From Donghicola mangrovi (lineage in GTDB: Bacteria > Pseudomonadota > Alphaproteobacteria > Rhodobacterales > Rhodobacteraceae), in contig NZ_JABCJE010000003.1 of the NCBI RefSeq assembly GCF_013377535.1, forward strand, positions 62,001-126,000: a stretch of DNA of 64,000 bases. Reading direction: 5' to 3'. This document shows, piece by piece, positions 43,997 through 54,110 of this stretch. Within the stretch, counting starts at the first letter, position 1. Each line of letters opens with the position of its first letter. The notes under the pieces are model-generated. The model was not told the DNA's origin and did not search any database. It saw only the letters and a program-made list of their open reading frames with translations. The translations under genes were made by a program, and so were the position numbers.

Positions 43997-44895
43997 GTTT
44001 TGGTCGCGACCGAAGGCGGTGTGATCCGCCGCTTCAGCATCGCCTCGCGCCAAGTGATATAGCTGACCGACGCAATAATGACGCCGCCCCCCAGCACGGT
44101 ATAGGGATCAATCCCTTCGCCAAACACCAGCGCGCCCAAGGCCACCGCCCACACCAGTTGCAAGAACGTGGCGGGCTGGGTCACAGCCACCGGCGCCTCC
44201 TTGAAGGCCAGCGTCATGGTGTAATGCGCCCCGGTCGCTAGGGCTGCCACGGCCAGCAGCACCGCCAATTGTTCCCACGTTGGATGAACCCAGTGGGTGA
44301 CCGCCATCGGCATCAGCCCGATGGTCACGGCAATCGACAACCACGCCACCACATGGGCCGATGACATCTCGGCGCTCAGGCGTTTGGCGATCAAATAGCC
44401 GGTCGCCAGCCCGAGGGACGTCCCCAGCATGGCGATATGGCCCGGGTCCAACTCGCGAAAGCCGGGCCGCAGAATGATGCCCGCCCCCAGCAAGGCAACC
44501 CCCACCGCAATCAGCCGCCGCAGCGCCAGCTTTTCCCCCAGAAACAGGCTCGCCCCCAGCGTGACGTAGATCGGGTTCAGGTAATTCAGCGCGGTCACAT
44601 CCGCCAAAGGGATGCGCACCATCGCATAAAACCACAGGGAAACGCCGATCGTATGAGCCAGCCCGCGCAACGCGATCAGCTTGGCCTGCTGCGCCGTCGG
44701 CAGCGTCCGGATCAACGAGGGCATCAGCGGAATGAAAAACACCAGCCCCAACGCGAACCTCAGAAAAGAGGTCTGATACACAGGCAGCGATGTCCCGACA
44801 GCTTTGACCAGTGCCGTCATCCCGACAAACTGGAACCCCGTCAGAACCATCCAGAAAATGCCCCGCCCGGGGCGCTGTACACGTGTGTCTTCCAT
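43993..44895 (-). CDS. EamA-family (DMT superfamily) transporter
   Basis: 300 residues with ten hydrophobic helices in two repeated EamA halves (about 12-145 and 155-285), as in the 10-TM drug/metabolite exporters. The family moves amino acids, nucleobases, SAM or drugs across the inner membrane; the substrate is not evident. It is convergent with, and overlaps by four bases, the 5-formyl-THF cyclo-ligase gene. Confidence 0.92.
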   Translation of the reverse strand: MEDTRVQRPGRGIFWMVLTGFQFVGMTALVKAVGTSLPVYQTSFLRFALGLVFFIPLMPSLIRTLPTAQQAKLIALRGLAHTIGVSLWFYAMVRIPLADVTALNYLNPIYVTLGASLFLGEKLALRRLIAVGVALLGAGIILRPGFRELDPGHIAMLGTSLGLATGYLIAKRLSAEMSSAHVVAWLSIAVTIGLMPMAVTHWVHPTWEQLAVLLAVAALATGAHYTMTLAFKEAPVAVTQPATFLQLVWAVALGALVFGEGIDPYTVLGGGVIIASVSYITWREAMLKRRITPPSVATKT

Positions 44896-44996
44896 GGCGC
44901 TATCAGACCCGATCCGGCTCCACTTGCAACCCCGCAGAAACGCAGCCCCCGATCTGCAGCAAGAAACAAATCAGGTTTCTTTTTTCCCCAAATATT

Positions 44997-45030
44997 CAAA
45001 AGGGCGCGCCGGTCAGACCGGTCGCGCCCC
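44997..45030 (-). terminator. Terminator of yebC (minus strand)
   Basis: GGGCGCGCCGGT (45002-45013) pairs with ACCGGTCGCGCCC across a CAG loop with one bulge; on the minus strand it is followed by TTTT. Confidence 0.75.
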
Positions 45031-45057
45031 TGAATGCTTTGTCGAGATAGCGGCAGA

Positions 45058-45798
45058 TCAGAGCTGCGCCATAACCTCGTCGCTGGCTTCGAAGTTGGTG
45101 GTGACGCGCTGCACGTCATCGTCATCTTCCAGAGCATCCACCAGCTTCATCAGCTTCTGCATGCCTTCCAGATCCAGCTCGGCGGTGGTGGTCGGCTTCC
45201 AGACCAGCTTGGTCGATTCCGACTCGCCCAAGGTAGCCTCCAGCGCGGTCGACACTTCGGACAGATCAGTGTCGGCGGTGTAGATCACGTGACCTTCCTC
45301 GCTCGATTCCACGTCCTCGGCGCCGGCTTCGATGGCGGCCATCATGATGTCATCCGCATCACCCGCCTTGACGGGGTAGATGATCTCGCCCTTGCGCTCG
45401 AACATGAAGCCGACCGAGCCGGTTTCACCAAGGTTGCCGCCGTTCTTGCTGAACAGCGAGCGCACGTTCGATGCGGTGCGGTTGCGGTTATCGGTCATCG
45501 CTTCGACGATGACAGCCACGCCGTTCGGGCCGTAGCCCTCGTAGCGGATTTCTTCGTATTCGTCGCCTTCGCCTGCGATCGACTTCTTGATCGCGCGTTC
45601 GATCACGTCCTTGGGGCACGAGTTCGACTTGGCTTCTTTTACCGCCAGACGCAGACGGGGGTTCTTTTCGGGATCAGGGTCGCCCATTTTCGCGGCGACG
45701 GTGATTTCCTTCGCGAACTTGGAAAACATCTTCGAGCGAATTGCGTCCTGACGACCTTTGCGGTGCTGGATGTTAGCCCATTTAGAATGGCCGGCCAT
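45058..45798 (-). CDS. yebC: YebC/PmpR-family protein
   Basis: 246 residues, the usual length, opening with the invariant [15 protein letters not shown] and containing the internal [17 protein letters not shown] motif near 110. The family was named as DNA-binding regulators; more recent work links YebC proteins to translation of proline stretches. It is monocistronic with its own terminator. Promoter details are not clear. Confidence 0.95.
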   Translation of the reverse strand: MAGHSKWANIQHRKGRQDAIRSKMFSKFAKEITVAAKMGDPDPEKNPRLRLAVKEAKSNSCPKDVIERAIKKSIAGEGDEYEEIRYEGYGPNGVAVIVEAMTDNRNRTASNVRSLFSKNGGNLGETGSVGFMFERKGEIIYPVKAGDADDIMMAAIEAGAEDVESSEEGHVIYTADTDLSEVSTALEATLGESESTKLVWKPTTTAELDLEGMQKLMKLVDALEDDDDVQRVTTNFEASDEVMAQL

Positions 45799-45894
45799 GG
45801 GTGCCTCCGATTACCTAATTCTCAGCTTTGGGCCTCTATAAAGGAGGCGCATGGGGGCCTGCAAGCGCCCCCGTGTGCACTTTGCCGACAGGAA

Positions 45895-47673
45895 TTAGTT
45901 ATAAAGGGGCCAAATCACCGGAATCAGCGCCGAAGCGATGAGCCCGATGGTCAGGTTCAGGGGAATACCCACCCGCATGAAGTCGGTGAACTTGTACCCG
46001 CCGGGGCCGTAGACCAGTGTGTTGGTCTGGTATCCGATGGGGGTCGAGAAGCTGGCAGAGGCCGCCACCATCACCGCCACAACCAGCGGACGCGGGTCCG
46101 CCCCGATGGCCGAGGCCAGCCCGATCGCAATCGGCGTCACCACCACGGCTACCGCGTTGTTGGTCACCAGCTCGGTCAGCACCGAGGTCAGCAGGAAAAT
46201 GGCCCAGATAATAAAGAACGCGGGCAGGGTTTCCAGAACCGGCGCGACACTGGACACGATCAGATCCACCGCGCCCGAATTTTGCAGCCCCGAGCCAATC
46301 GCCAACATCGAGAAGATCAGCGCCAGCAGCCGCCCTTCGACAAAGCCAAAGGCCTCGTCCGCGTCGATGCAGCGGGTGACCAGCACCAGCGCCACGGCAA
46401 AGACCGACAGCATCAGAATGGGGGCAACGCCGATGGCCGACAGGATCACGATGCCGAACAGGGCACCAATCGCGATGGGGGCTTGCTTGCGGCGATAGGC
46501 GCGTTCGGTCGGCTGCGCGATGTCCACCAGCTCCATGTCCTGGGCCAGGCGCTGGATGTCGGCGGGGGCGCCTTCCAGCAGCAGGGTGTCACCGACGCGC
46601 ACAACTAGATCGTCCAGCTGGCGTCCGATGTTCTGGTTCCGGCGGTGAACGGCCAGCGGGTACACGCCATAGCGGCGGCGCAGACGCATCGCGCCAAGGC
46701 TGCGGCCCACCATCTTGCAGCCGGGGGTGATCAGAACCTCGACGGTCTGCGTTTCGACCGAGGACAGCTTGTCCACCATCTTCAGGTCTTTGGACTGTTG
46801 CAGGCCCAAGAGCTCGGTCATCTCGGTGCGCAGAACCACGCGGTCACCGGCCTGCAGGACAACGGTCGTCAGATCCCGGCGCAAGGACGCATCCCCGCGC
46901 AGCACGTCGATCAGACGCACGCCGTCACGCTTGAAGAGGTCAATGTCGATCACGTCGCGGCCGATCAGGGCGCTGTCTTCGGGGACCGCGACCTCGGTAA
47001 AGAACTTCATCTTGGTGCGGTTGCCGACCATACCGGCCAGACTGTCCCGCTTGGGCAGCAGACGGCTGCCGATAAAGGTCATGTAGATCGCGCCCCAGAC
47101 GATCAGGATGATCCCCAGCGGCGTGACCTCGAAAATGGTAAAGGGTTCAAGGCCCTGATGCCGCGCCACACCATCCACCAGAAGGTTTGTCGAGGTGCCG
47201 ATCAGCGTCGTGGTGCCCCCCAGAATGGTGGCATAGCTCAGCGGGATCAGCAGTTGCGAGGGCATCATGTTCATGGTGCGCGACAGCTGGATGAACACAG
47301 GGATCATCACGACAACTACCGGCGTGTTCGACACAAAGGCCGAGAACACCACAACCGCCAGCATCAGCCCGATCAGGGCCATCTTGGGGTTCTGTTTGGC
47401 TTTGTTGTCTGCAAACTGGGTGAACGCGGCCAACGCGCCCGTCCGCACCAGCGCGCCCATCACGATGAACAGCGCGCCAATCGTCCAAGGGGCAGAGTTC
47501 GAAAGGATGTCCAGCGCCCCCTCATAGGGCAGGATCCCCAATGCCATCATCAGTGCCGCGCCCGAAATGCCCACAACTTCTGTGGGATAGGACTCGCGCA
47601 TGAACAGGACAAACATGCCCACCACAATGACCAGCGCGAGAATCGCCTCGTAGGCGTCGGGTAATGCAAACAC
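45895..47673 (-). CDS. SLC13-family permease with two RCK_C (TrkA-C) domains
   Basis: 592 residues from GTG 47673 (GGAGA upstream; the frame open to 47745 is poor in homologous sequence). An N-terminal set of hydrophobic helices (to about 185) has the SNTPVVVVMIP motif. Two RCK_C domains (about 205-285 and 300-380, ending LLEGAPADI) interrupt the protein, then a second helix set (about 405-590) carries TNNAVAVVVTPIA. This arrangement is that of SLC13-type sulfate/dicarboxylate or silicon-like permeases. A Na+-coupled anion uptake role is likely; the substrate is open. It is a single gene. Confidence 0.9.
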   Translation of the reverse strand: MFALPDAYEAILALVIVVGMFVLFMRESYPTEVVGISGAALMMALGILPYEGALDILSNSAPWTIGALFIVMGALVRTGALAAFTQFADNKAKQNPKMALIGLMLAVVVFSAFVSNTPVVVVMIPVFIQLSRTMNMMPSQLLIPLSYATILGGTTTLIGTSTNLLVDGVARHQGLEPFTIFEVTPLGIILIVWGAIYMTFIGSRLLPKRDSLAGMVGNRTKMKFFTEVAVPEDSALIGRDVIDIDLFKRDGVRLIDVLRGDASLRRDLTTVVLQAGDRVVLRTEMTELLGLQQSKDLKMVDKLSSVETQTVEVLITPGCKMVGRSLGAMRLRRRYGVYPLAVHRRNQNIGRQLDDLVVRVGDTLLLEGAPADIQRLAQDMELVDIAQPTERAYRRKQAPIAIGALFGIVILSAIGVAPILMLSVFAVALVLVTRCIDADEAFGFVEGRLLALIFSMLAIGSGLQNSGAVDLIVSSVAPVLETLPAFFIIWAIFLLTSVLTELVTNNAVAVVVTPIAIGLASAIGADPRPLVVAVMVAASASFSTPIGYQTNTLVYGPGGYKFTDFMRVGIPLNLTIGLIASALIPVIWPLYN

Positions 47674-47804
47674 GTGGACTATTCTCCGCTCGCTAGGGCA
47701 CAGCAGCGGTATTCTTCCGCAACTGGTTGGGCAGGGCAAGCACACTTTTGCCCGCCAAGGTAGGCCATTACAGCCTGCCTTACCGGTCGGTTAATCGCGC
47801 GGCA

Positions 47805-48626
47805 TCAGCCCGCGACGGGGCCGGATTGCTGCAGACGGCCGCCTTGGCGCACCATGCAGACGGTCTTGGCCAAGCCGGTGCGGTCGTCGGTTTCCACATA
47901 GACGCCGGACAGGGTCGCTTCGCCCTCGGCGGGGGAGTAGCGGCCCTTGGACATGCCGGTCACAAAGCGGCGCAGGGGTTCGGCTTTGTCCATGCCAATC
48001 ACGCTGTTGTAGTCGCCGCACATGCCTGCATCGGTCAAATAGGCGGTGCCGCCGTTCATGATCTGTGCGTCGCCAGTGGGAACGTGGGTGTGGGTGCCGA
48101 CCACAAGGCTGGCCTTGCCGTCCATCCAGTGACCCAGACCCATCTTCTCGCTCGTGGCTTCGGCGTGGACGTCCACAATCGTGGCATTCACGGTCGCGCC
48201 CAAACGGTGGGTCCGCAGCACCTGATCGACCGCCGAGAACGGGTCGTCGAACGGGCGCTTCATGAACACCTGACCCAACACCTGCGCGACCAGCACCTTG
48301 CGGCCACCCGAGGCGTTGAAGATGCGGAAGCCGCGGCCCGGTGCGGCCTTGGCAAAGTTGATGGGGCGGACGATGCGGCTGTCGCTGTCGATATGTTGCA
48401 GCATGTCCTTCTGATCGAAGGCATGATCGCCCAATGTCACGCAATCCGCACCAGCCTGAAAGATCAGGTTCGCGTGCTCTGCGGTCAGACCCATGCCGTT
48501 CGAGGCGTTCTCGCCATTCACGACAACAAAATCCAGCGCCCACTCTTTTTTCAAGCGGGGCAGGTGCTCTTGGATGGCTACGCGTCCTGCGCGGCCAACA
48601 ACATCGCCTAGGAACATCAGTTTCAT
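47805..48626 (-). CDS. TIGR00282-family metallophosphoesterase (YmdB-like)
   Basis: 273 residues from the ATG at 48626; the frame open to 48836 is upstream non-homologous sequence. Metal-binding motifs are GDVVGRAGR near 8, NGENASNG near 38, GDHAFDQ near 66 and GTHTHVPTGD near 180. YmdB-type enzymes are phosphodiesterases acting on 2',3'-cyclic nucleotides or cAMP and influence biofilm choices in Bacillus. Its start faces the ferredoxin gene, 189 bases away. Confidence 0.92.
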   Translation of the reverse strand: MKLMFLGDVVGRAGRVAIQEHLPRLKKEWALDFVVVNGENASNGMGLTAEHANLIFQAGADCVTLGDHAFDQKDMLQHIDSDSRIVRPINFAKAAPGRGFRIFNASGGRKVLVAQVLGQVFMKRPFDDPFSAVDQVLRTHRLGATVNATIVDVHAEATSEKMGLGHWMDGKASLVVGTHTHVPTGDAQIMNGGTAYLTDAGMCGDYNSVIGMDKAEPLRRFVTGMSKGRYSPAEGEATLSGVYVETDDRTGLAKTVCMVRQGGRLQQSGPVAG

Positions 48627-48815
48627 GGCGCTGTCCGTAGGGCGATCCCCGTTCAAGAGCAAGGCGCAATGCCGCCGCAGCCTATGTGAAATCGCAATTT
48701 TTCGCCAGCGGTTGCGTGACTGACGTAACTTTTGACCGTCTTTCGCACCCCAATCAGGCCGATGGCCCATGGGTTGCTGCGCACTGGGTGAACGCGCATC
48801 CCTAGGAGAACGATT

Positions 48816-49187
48816 ATGGCCAATATTACCTTTCAATCCCCCATCATGACCCGCGATAAAACCGTCTACGCGGTCGCTGGCAACACCCGCACGATCCTTG
48901 CCCTCGCCAAAGAGTTCAGCATTCCGATCCCCTTTGAATGTGGCGACGGCAACTGCGGCTCTTGCCTGATCGAGGTGAAGTCACTGGAAGAGAAGCCGCG
49001 CATGAGCATGGCTTTGACAGAAAAGGAAAAGGCGCGTCTGAAAGAGCTGCAAAAGCTGTCCGACGCGGAAATCCAGAACGCCGAAGTCAACGACACGCCG
49101 CCGCGCTACCGTCTGGCCTGCCAGTTCATTGCCCGTGACGAGGATGTCGTCGTCCGCTTTCCCGGCACGCCCGGCGGGTCCTTCTGA
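48816..49187 (+). CDS. 2Fe-2S ferredoxin-domain protein with long fourth-cysteine spacing
   Basis: 123 residues. Plant-type ferredoxin fold with cluster ligands Cys42, Cys47 and Cys50 (ECGDGNCGSC) and a fourth Cys102 in RLACQF. The gap of 51 residues before Cys102 is ~20 longer than usual and filled by a charged helical insert (EKEKARLKELQK). It would carry electrons to an unknown oxygenase or reductase. ATG 48816 is preceded by AGGAGAACG. Confidence 0.92.
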   Translation: MANITFQSPIMTRDKTVYAVAGNTRTILALAKEFSIPIPFECGDGNCGSCLIEVKSLEEKPRMSMALTEKEKARLKELQKLSDAEIQNAEVNDTPPRYRLACQFIARDEDVVVRFPGTPGGSF

Positions 49188-49406
49188 CCTAGGGCTTCCT
49201 TCAATCAATCACATCATGGCCCCGCCCGAGAGGACGGGGTCTTCTGCTGGTCAGAAGCCTGCGGACTAATGGCGTGTTTCGCCTCGAAAGTGCGAAACCC
49301 GACAAAGTGCGGATCGTCGCCTGTTCACTAAATCGTGGCTGTACGCGCAAATGGATCGGTTAGAATGAGCCGATCTGGCAGTGCACATAACAACAGGACG
49401 CTTCTC

Positions 49407-49730
49407 ATGAACACAGGCATAAAGGCGCTCGTAATCGCCTTGCTCGTCGCAGGGTGCAGCAGTACCAACCCTGAAGAGCGCGCCGTGATGGGCTATTATT
49501 CCCCGCCGTGGCAGTCGGGCCTCAAGGCGATCCGGCCCTATCCCTATCAGAATAGCATCTGCCAAGAGATCGGCTACAACATGGTGTCGCGAGATTTCTA
49601 TGACGACTCCAAGCTGCTGGTGGGCTGCCCCAAGACCGAGCAAGGCGCCATCGACGACCGCGTGGCCGAGGGCGGCGAGGTTGTCGGCTATATCCACCAT
49701 TGGACCATGATCCACATGCCGCGGTTCTGA
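49407..49730 (+). CDS. Small lipoprotein of unknown function
   Basis: 107 residues from ATG 49407 (ACAGGACG upstream); an open frame from 49335 adds nothing similar. The signal peptide ends in lipobox VAGC (Cys17). The mature part has two Cys (in NSICQEIGYN and LVGCPKTEQ), possibly a disulfide, and many aromatic residues. No family is recognised. A terminator follows; the 219 bases before it hold only a weak hairpin near 49219-49241 after the ferredoxin gene. Confidence 0.75.
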   Translation: MNTGIKALVIALLVAGCSSTNPEERAVMGYYSPPWQSGLKAIRPYPYQNSICQEIGYNMVSRDFYDDSKLLVGCPKTEQGAIDDRVAEGGEVVGYIHHWTMIHMPRF

Positions 49731-49738
49731 CGCGGGTA

Positions 49739-49776
49739 GGGCGGCGCGACATCACGGGCCGCCCCTTTGATTTTTC
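49739..49776 (+). terminator. Terminator after the small lipoprotein gene
   Basis: GGGCGGC (49739-49745) pairs with GCCGCCC (49758-49764), followed by CTTTGATTTTT. Confidence 0.7.
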
Positions 49777-49852
49777 CCGGTAAATTCTGCGCAGATTTTG
49801 GGCGGGTCAGGGCGACCCGACCGCCCGATACCTTTGCCTGCGGCTTTTGTTG

Positions 49853-49866
49853 ATTGACGAGTCAAT
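49853..49866 (+). promoter_or_regulatory. BetI-type operator
   Basis: ATTGAC-GA-GTCAAT is a perfect palindrome inside TTGATTGACGAGTCAATAAA, 42 bases before betI. It closely follows the TTGATTGnnCnnTCAAT box bound by BetI in E. coli. Confidence 0.8.
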
Positions 49867-49907
49867 AAAAAACAACCTAACCTGATTTTTGAACCAAGAG
49901 GTCAGGT

Positions 49908-50543
49908 ATGCCCAAAGTCGGAATGGAACCCGTGCGCCGCAAAGCGCTTGTCGAAGCCACGATCCACGAGATCGGTCGGGCAGGTACGCTTGACGTGACG
50001 GTCAGCCAGATCGCCAAGCGGGCAGGGATGTCGAGCGCCTTGGCGCACCACTATTTCGGCGGGAAAACCCAGATTTTTATGGCCGCGATGCGCCACATCC
50101 TGTCCCAATACGGGGTCGAGGTGCGCCGCCGCCTGAAAAAGGCCAAGTCCCCCGAGGAACGCCTGCGCGCCCTGATCGACGCGAACTTTGCGCCCTCGAA
50201 CTTCCGCGAAGAGGTGATCAGCGCATGGATGAACTTCTACGTTCTGGCCCAGAACGAGGAAGAGGCGCGACGTCTTCTGAACGTCTATTACCGCCGTCTG
50301 CACACTAACCTCTTGCATGAACTGCGCCCGCTGATGGGCGAGGGCGCCCCCGAGGCTGCCCGCCGCCTCGAGGCGTTGATTGACGGTGTCTACCTGCGCC
50401 AGAGCCTGCGTCAGGACCGGCCCGATCCCGAGCTCGCGTCCACTTTGGTTCTGGGCTGTCTGGAAATGGAACTCGCCCGCGCTGGTGCCCTCGAACCCGC
50501 CGCGCGGATCTACCAATTTACGAAAAAGGAACCCTCCGAATGA
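49908..50543 (+). CDS. betI: Transcriptional repressor of choline oxidation (TetR family)
   Basis: 211 residues. TetR-type HTH at about 10-55 ([25 protein letters not shown]), then the BetI ligand domain. BetI represses the bet operon and is released by choline. It overlaps betB by four bases (ATGA) and stands behind the BetI-type palindrome, giving a self-controlled betIBA order usual in alphaproteobacteria; betC is not present. Confidence 0.95.
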   Translation: MPKVGMEPVRRKALVEATIHEIGRAGTLDVTVSQIAKRAGMSSALAHHYFGGKTQIFMAAMRHILSQYGVEVRRRLKKAKSPEERLRALIDANFAPSNFREEVISAWMNFYVLAQNEEEARRLLNVYYRRLHTNLLHELRPLMGEGAPEAARRLEALIDGVYLRQSLRQDRPDPELASTLVLGCLEMELARAGALEPAARIYQFTKKEPSE

Positions 50544-51994
50544 CGATCGCTGTTCAGCCGACCGCCAGCCATTTCATCAACGGTGCGTATGTAGAGGGAG
50601 GTTCAGAGGATCTCCCTGTTGTGTTTCCGGCGACCGGCGAAGTTGTCGCGACCCTGAAGTTGGCCGACGAGGCGCTGGTGGATCAGGCGATCGCCGCAGC
50701 CAAGGCCGCGCAGCCCGCATGGGCCGCCCTGTCGGGTGTGGAGCGTGGCCGCATCCTGCGCCGCGCCGCCGAGATCATGCGCGAGCGCAACCGCGAACTG
50801 TCCGAGCTGGAAACCATCGACACCGGCAAACCCCTGCAGGAAACCCTGATCGCGGATGCGGCCAGCGGCGCGGATGCGCTGGAATATTTCGGTGGTTTGG
50901 CCGCAACCTTGGGCGGTGAGCACATCCAGCTGGGGGCCGATTTCGCCTATACCCGCCGCGAGGCTTTGGGCGTTTGTGTTGGTATCGGTGCGTGGAACTA
51001 CCCCATCCAGATCGCCAGCTGGAAGGCCGCGCCCGCGCTGGCCTGCGGCAACACCATGGTGTTCAAACCGTCGGAAACCACGCCCCTGTCGGCGCTGAAA
51101 CTGGCGGAAATCCTGATCGAAGCGGGCGCGCCTGCCGGTGTGTTTAACGTGGTGCAGGGGGCAGGGGCCGTGGGCGCCCGTCTGGTCACGCATCCTGATG
51201 TGGCAAAGGTGTCTCTTACAGGGTCCGTCCCGACGGGTCGCAAGGTATACGCCGCCGCCGCCGAAGGTCTGCGTCATGTCACGATGGAACTCGGGGGCAA
51301 GTCTCCGCTGGTGATCTTTGATGACGCCAATGTCGAGAATGCCGTCAGTGCTGCGATCAACGGGAACTTCTATAGCTCTGGCCAGATTTGTTCCAACGGC
51401 ACCCGCGTCTTTGTCCAGAAGGGCATCAAAGAGGCCTTCCTGACCCGTTTGGCCGAGCGCCTGAAGGGCGTCAACATGGGCGATCCCCGCGATGAGGCCG
51501 TGAACTTTGGCCCTATGGTCAGCGAACGTCAGGTCCAGATCGTCGAGGGCTACATCGCCAAAGGTCTGGCCGAGGGCGCGCGTCTGGTCGCGGGCGGTCA
51601 GCGCCGCGAAGGGGCTGGCTTCTGGATGGAGCCGACCGTGTTCGCCGACGTGACCGACACCATGACCATCGCCGAAGAGGAAATCTTTGGCCCCGTGATG
51701 TCCGTGCTGGATTTCGACACCGAAGAAGAGGTGATCGCCCGCGCCAACGCCACGGACTTTGGTCTGGCCGCCGGTGTGTTCACCAACAATCTGGCCCGCG
51801 CGCACCGCGTTGTCGCGCAGTTCAAGGCCGGCACCACCTGGATCAACACCTACAACCTGACGCCGGTCGAAGTGCCCTTTGGCGGGTCGAAAATGTCGGG
51901 TGTGGGTCGCGAAAATGGCCGCGCCGCCATCGAACACTATAGCGAGTTGAAAACCGTTTACGTCGCCATGGGTGACACCGAAGCCCCGTTCTAA
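50540..51994 (+). CDS. betB: Betaine aldehyde dehydrogenase
   Basis: 484 residues. ALDH motifs with Asn163 (GAWNYP), general base Glu260 (ELGGKSP) and nucleophile Cys294 ([10 protein letters not shown]); the GQ-ICSN context is specific for betaine aldehyde dehydrogenases. It oxidises betaine aldehyde to glycine betaine with NAD(P). It overlaps betI and is followed ten bases later by betA. Confidence 0.96.
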   Translation: MTIAVQPTASHFINGAYVEGGSEDLPVVFPATGEVVATLKLADEALVDQAIAAAKAAQPAWAALSGVERGRILRRAAEIMRERNRELSELETIDTGKPLQETLIADAASGADALEYFGGLAATLGGEHIQLGADFAYTRREALGVCVGIGAWNYPIQIASWKAAPALACGNTMVFKPSETTPLSALKLAEILIEAGAPAGVFNVVQGAGAVGARLVTHPDVAKVSLTGSVPTGRKVYAAAAEGLRHVTMELGGKSPLVIFDDANVENAVSAAINGNFYSSGQICSNGTRVFVQKGIKEAFLTRLAERLKGVNMGDPRDEAVNFGPMVSERQVQIVEGYIAKGLAEGARLVAGGQRREGAGFWMEPTVFADVTDTMTIAEEEIFGPVMSVLDFDTEEEVIARANATDFGLAAGVFTNNLARAHRVVAQFKAGTTWINTYNLTPVEVPFGGSKMSGVGRENGRAAIEHYSELKTVYVAMGDTEAPF

Positions 51995-52004
51995 GGAGAG
52001 CCCG

Positions 52005-53660
52005 ATGCAAGCCGATTACGTCATCGTAGGCGCAGGCAGCGCCGGATGCGCCATTGCCTTTCGTCTGGCCGAGGCCGGTAAAACCGTCGCTGTGATCGAA
52101 CATGGTGGCACCGATGCGGGTCCGTTCATCCAGATGCCCGCCGCGCTGAGCTACCCGATGAACATGGGGATTTACGACTGGGGCTTCCAGTCCGAGCCCG
52201 AGCCCCACTTGGGTGGCCGCCGTCTGGCGACCCCGCGGGGCAAGGTGATCGGGGGGTCTTCCTCGATCAACGGGATGGTTTATGTGCGCGGCCACGCGCG
52301 GGACTATGATCACTGGGCCCAGTCCGGTGCCCGTGGCTGGAGCTATGCGGACGTTCTGCCCTATTTCAAGCGGATGGAGCATTGGCACGACGGTGGCCAC
52401 GGCGGCGACACCGAATGGCGCGGCAAGGATGGCCCCCTACACGTGACCCGTGGTCCCCGCGCGAACCCGCTGTTCCACGCCTTTGTCGAGGCGGGCAAGC
52501 AAGCGGGCTATCCCGTGACCGGCGACTATAACGGCGAGCAGCAAGAGGGCTTTGGCCCCATGGAGCAAACCGTCTGGCAGGGCCGCCGCTGGTCCGCCGC
52601 GAACGCCTATCTGAAGCCCGCGATCAAGACCGGCAAGGTCGAGGTCGTCAAAGGTCTGGCCTGCCGCGTTGTCATCGAAGAAGGCCGCGCCCGCGGGGTC
52701 GAGATCGAGAAAGGCGGCGTGAAGCAGGTGATCCACGCGAACCACGAGGTGGTGATCTCGGCGTCCTCGATCAACTCGCCCAAGCTGCTGATGCTGTCGG
52801 GCATTGGCCCTGCCGAGCATCTGGCCGAGCATGGCATCGATGTGGTGGCTGACCGTCCGGGTGTGGGGCAAAACCTGCAGGACCATCTGGAACTCTACAT
52901 GCAGGTCGCCTGCAAGCAGCCGATCACCCTCTATAAATACTGGAACCTGTTGGGCAAGGCGATCATCGGGGCCCAGTGGCTGTTCACAAAAAAGGGTCTT
53001 GGCGCCTCGAACCAGTTTGAAAGCGCGGCCTTTATCCGGTCCAAAGCCGGGGTCGAATATCCCGATATCCAGTACCACTTCCTGCCCATCGCCGTGCGCT
53101 ATGACGGTCAGGCCGCTGCCGAAGGGCACGGCTTTCAGGCGCATACCGGCCCGATGCGCAGCCCCTCGCGCGGGCATATCACTTTGGCGTCGGCGGACCC
53201 CAAGCAGGCCCCGAAAATCCTGTTCAACTACATGTCCACCGAGCAGGACTGGGAGGATTTCCGCACCTGTATCCGCCTGACCCGCGAGATTTTCGCGCAG
53301 GATGCGTTCAAGCCCTATTACAAGCACGAAATCCAGCCCGGTGCGGATGTGCAGACCGACGACGAGCTGAACGGCTTTATCAAAGAGCACGTCGAAAGCG
53401 CCTATCACCCCTGCGGGTCGTGCAAGATGGGCGACCGGAACGATCCGATGGCAGTCGTTGATGAGCAGTGCCGCGTGATCGGGGTGCAGGGCCTGCGCGT
53501 GGCGGACAGCTCGATCTTCCCGCGGATCACCAATGGCAACCTGAACGGCCCCTCGATCATGACCGGCGAAAAGGCCGCCGATCACATTCTGGGCCGCAGC
53601 CTGCCGCGCGATGAAAGCAACCCGTGGATCAACCCGAACTGGGAATCCTCGCAGCGCTAG
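52005..53660 (+). CDS. betA: Choline dehydrogenase (GMC oxidoreductase)
   Basis: 551 residues from ATG 52005, behind AAGGAGAG; the frame open to 51972 overlaps betB and is not used. FAD-binding GAGSAGC lies at 9-15, the GMC signature [15 protein letters not shown] near 83, and the C-terminal catalytic His-Asn pair in [10 protein letters not shown] and GNLNGPSIM. It oxidises choline to betaine aldehyde at the membrane. It is the last gene of betIBA, ending before a long terminator. Confidence 0.97.
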   Translation: MQADYVIVGAGSAGCAIAFRLAEAGKTVAVIEHGGTDAGPFIQMPAALSYPMNMGIYDWGFQSEPEPHLGGRRLATPRGKVIGGSSSINGMVYVRGHARDYDHWAQSGARGWSYADVLPYFKRMEHWHDGGHGGDTEWRGKDGPLHVTRGPRANPLFHAFVEAGKQAGYPVTGDYNGEQQEGFGPMEQTVWQGRRWSAANAYLKPAIKTGKVEVVKGLACRVVIEEGRARGVEIEKGGVKQVIHANHEVVISASSINSPKLLMLSGIGPAEHLAEHGIDVVADRPGVGQNLQDHLELYMQVACKQPITLYKYWNLLGKAIIGAQWLFTKKGLGASNQFESAAFIRSKAGVEYPDIQYHFLPIAVRYDGQAAAEGHGFQAHTGPMRSPSRGHITLASADPKQAPKILFNYMSTEQDWEDFRTCIRLTREIFAQDAFKPYYKHEIQPGADVQTDDELNGFIKEHVESAYHPCGSCKMGDRNDPMAVVDEQCRVIGVQGLRVADSSIFPRITNGNLNGPSIMTGEKAADHILGRSLPRDESNPWINPNWESSQR

Positions 53661-53682
53661 ATTTTTGACAAAAAAGCTTAGG

Positions 53683-53722
53683 AAAAAGGCGGCATTTGAT
53701 GCGTATCAATGTCGCCTTTTTT
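53683..53722 (+). terminator. Terminator of betIBA
   Basis: AAAAAGGCG (53683-53691) pairs with CGCCTTTTT beyond the inner CATTTGAT/ATCAATG arms, ending in a T run. Confidence 0.92.
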
Positions 53723-53767
53723 GATGCGCTCTAGGGTTGTTTTGTGTTTAATGAATAGGAGACGCAG

Positions 53768-54016
53768 ATGTCCCACACTCCGCACCAACTGGCCCAAGAA
53801 TTCCCCGAGCACGCAGAAGCGATTTCCGCTCTGAAAACCTCGGACGCGCATTTTGCCAAACTGGTCGAGGCATATAACGAGGTGAACCAGCAGGTCCATC
53901 TGGCCGAGACCAATGTCCAGCCGATGGAGCAACTTGCCGAGGAACAGCTGCGCAAGGAACGGACCAAGCTGAAGGACGAGATCTACGCGATCCTGTCCAA
54001 GGCAGCTGCGGTCTGA
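53768..54016 (+). CDS. YdcH-family (DUF465) protein
   Basis: 82 residues, all helical, of the YdcH/DUF465 family (FPEHAEAISALKTSDAHF opening, LKDEIYAIL end). Function is unknown; a small coiled-coil protein of the cytoplasm. AATAGGAGACG precedes the ATG. A terminator lies downstream. Confidence 0.92.
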   Translation: MSHTPHQLAQEFPEHAEAISALKTSDAHFAKLVEAYNEVNQQVHLAETNVQPMEQLAEEQLRKERTKLKDEIYAILSKAAAV

Positions 54017-54065
54017 TCAAAGCGTAGCGTCGGAAAGCCTGCGGAGGGGCGGGCTTTTCCGAAGG

Positions 54066-54103
54066 GACCGGGTGTCTGTAGGGGGCATCCGGTCTTTTCT
54101 GTT
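54066..54103 (+). terminator. Terminator after the YdcH-family gene
   Basis: GACCGGGTG (54066-54074) pairs with CATCCGGTC (54086-54094) with one G-U pair, followed by TTTTCTGTTTT. A weaker GGAAAGCC/GGGCTTTTCC hairpin lies at 54032-54060. Confidence 0.75.
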
Positions 54104-54110
54104 TTCAGGG

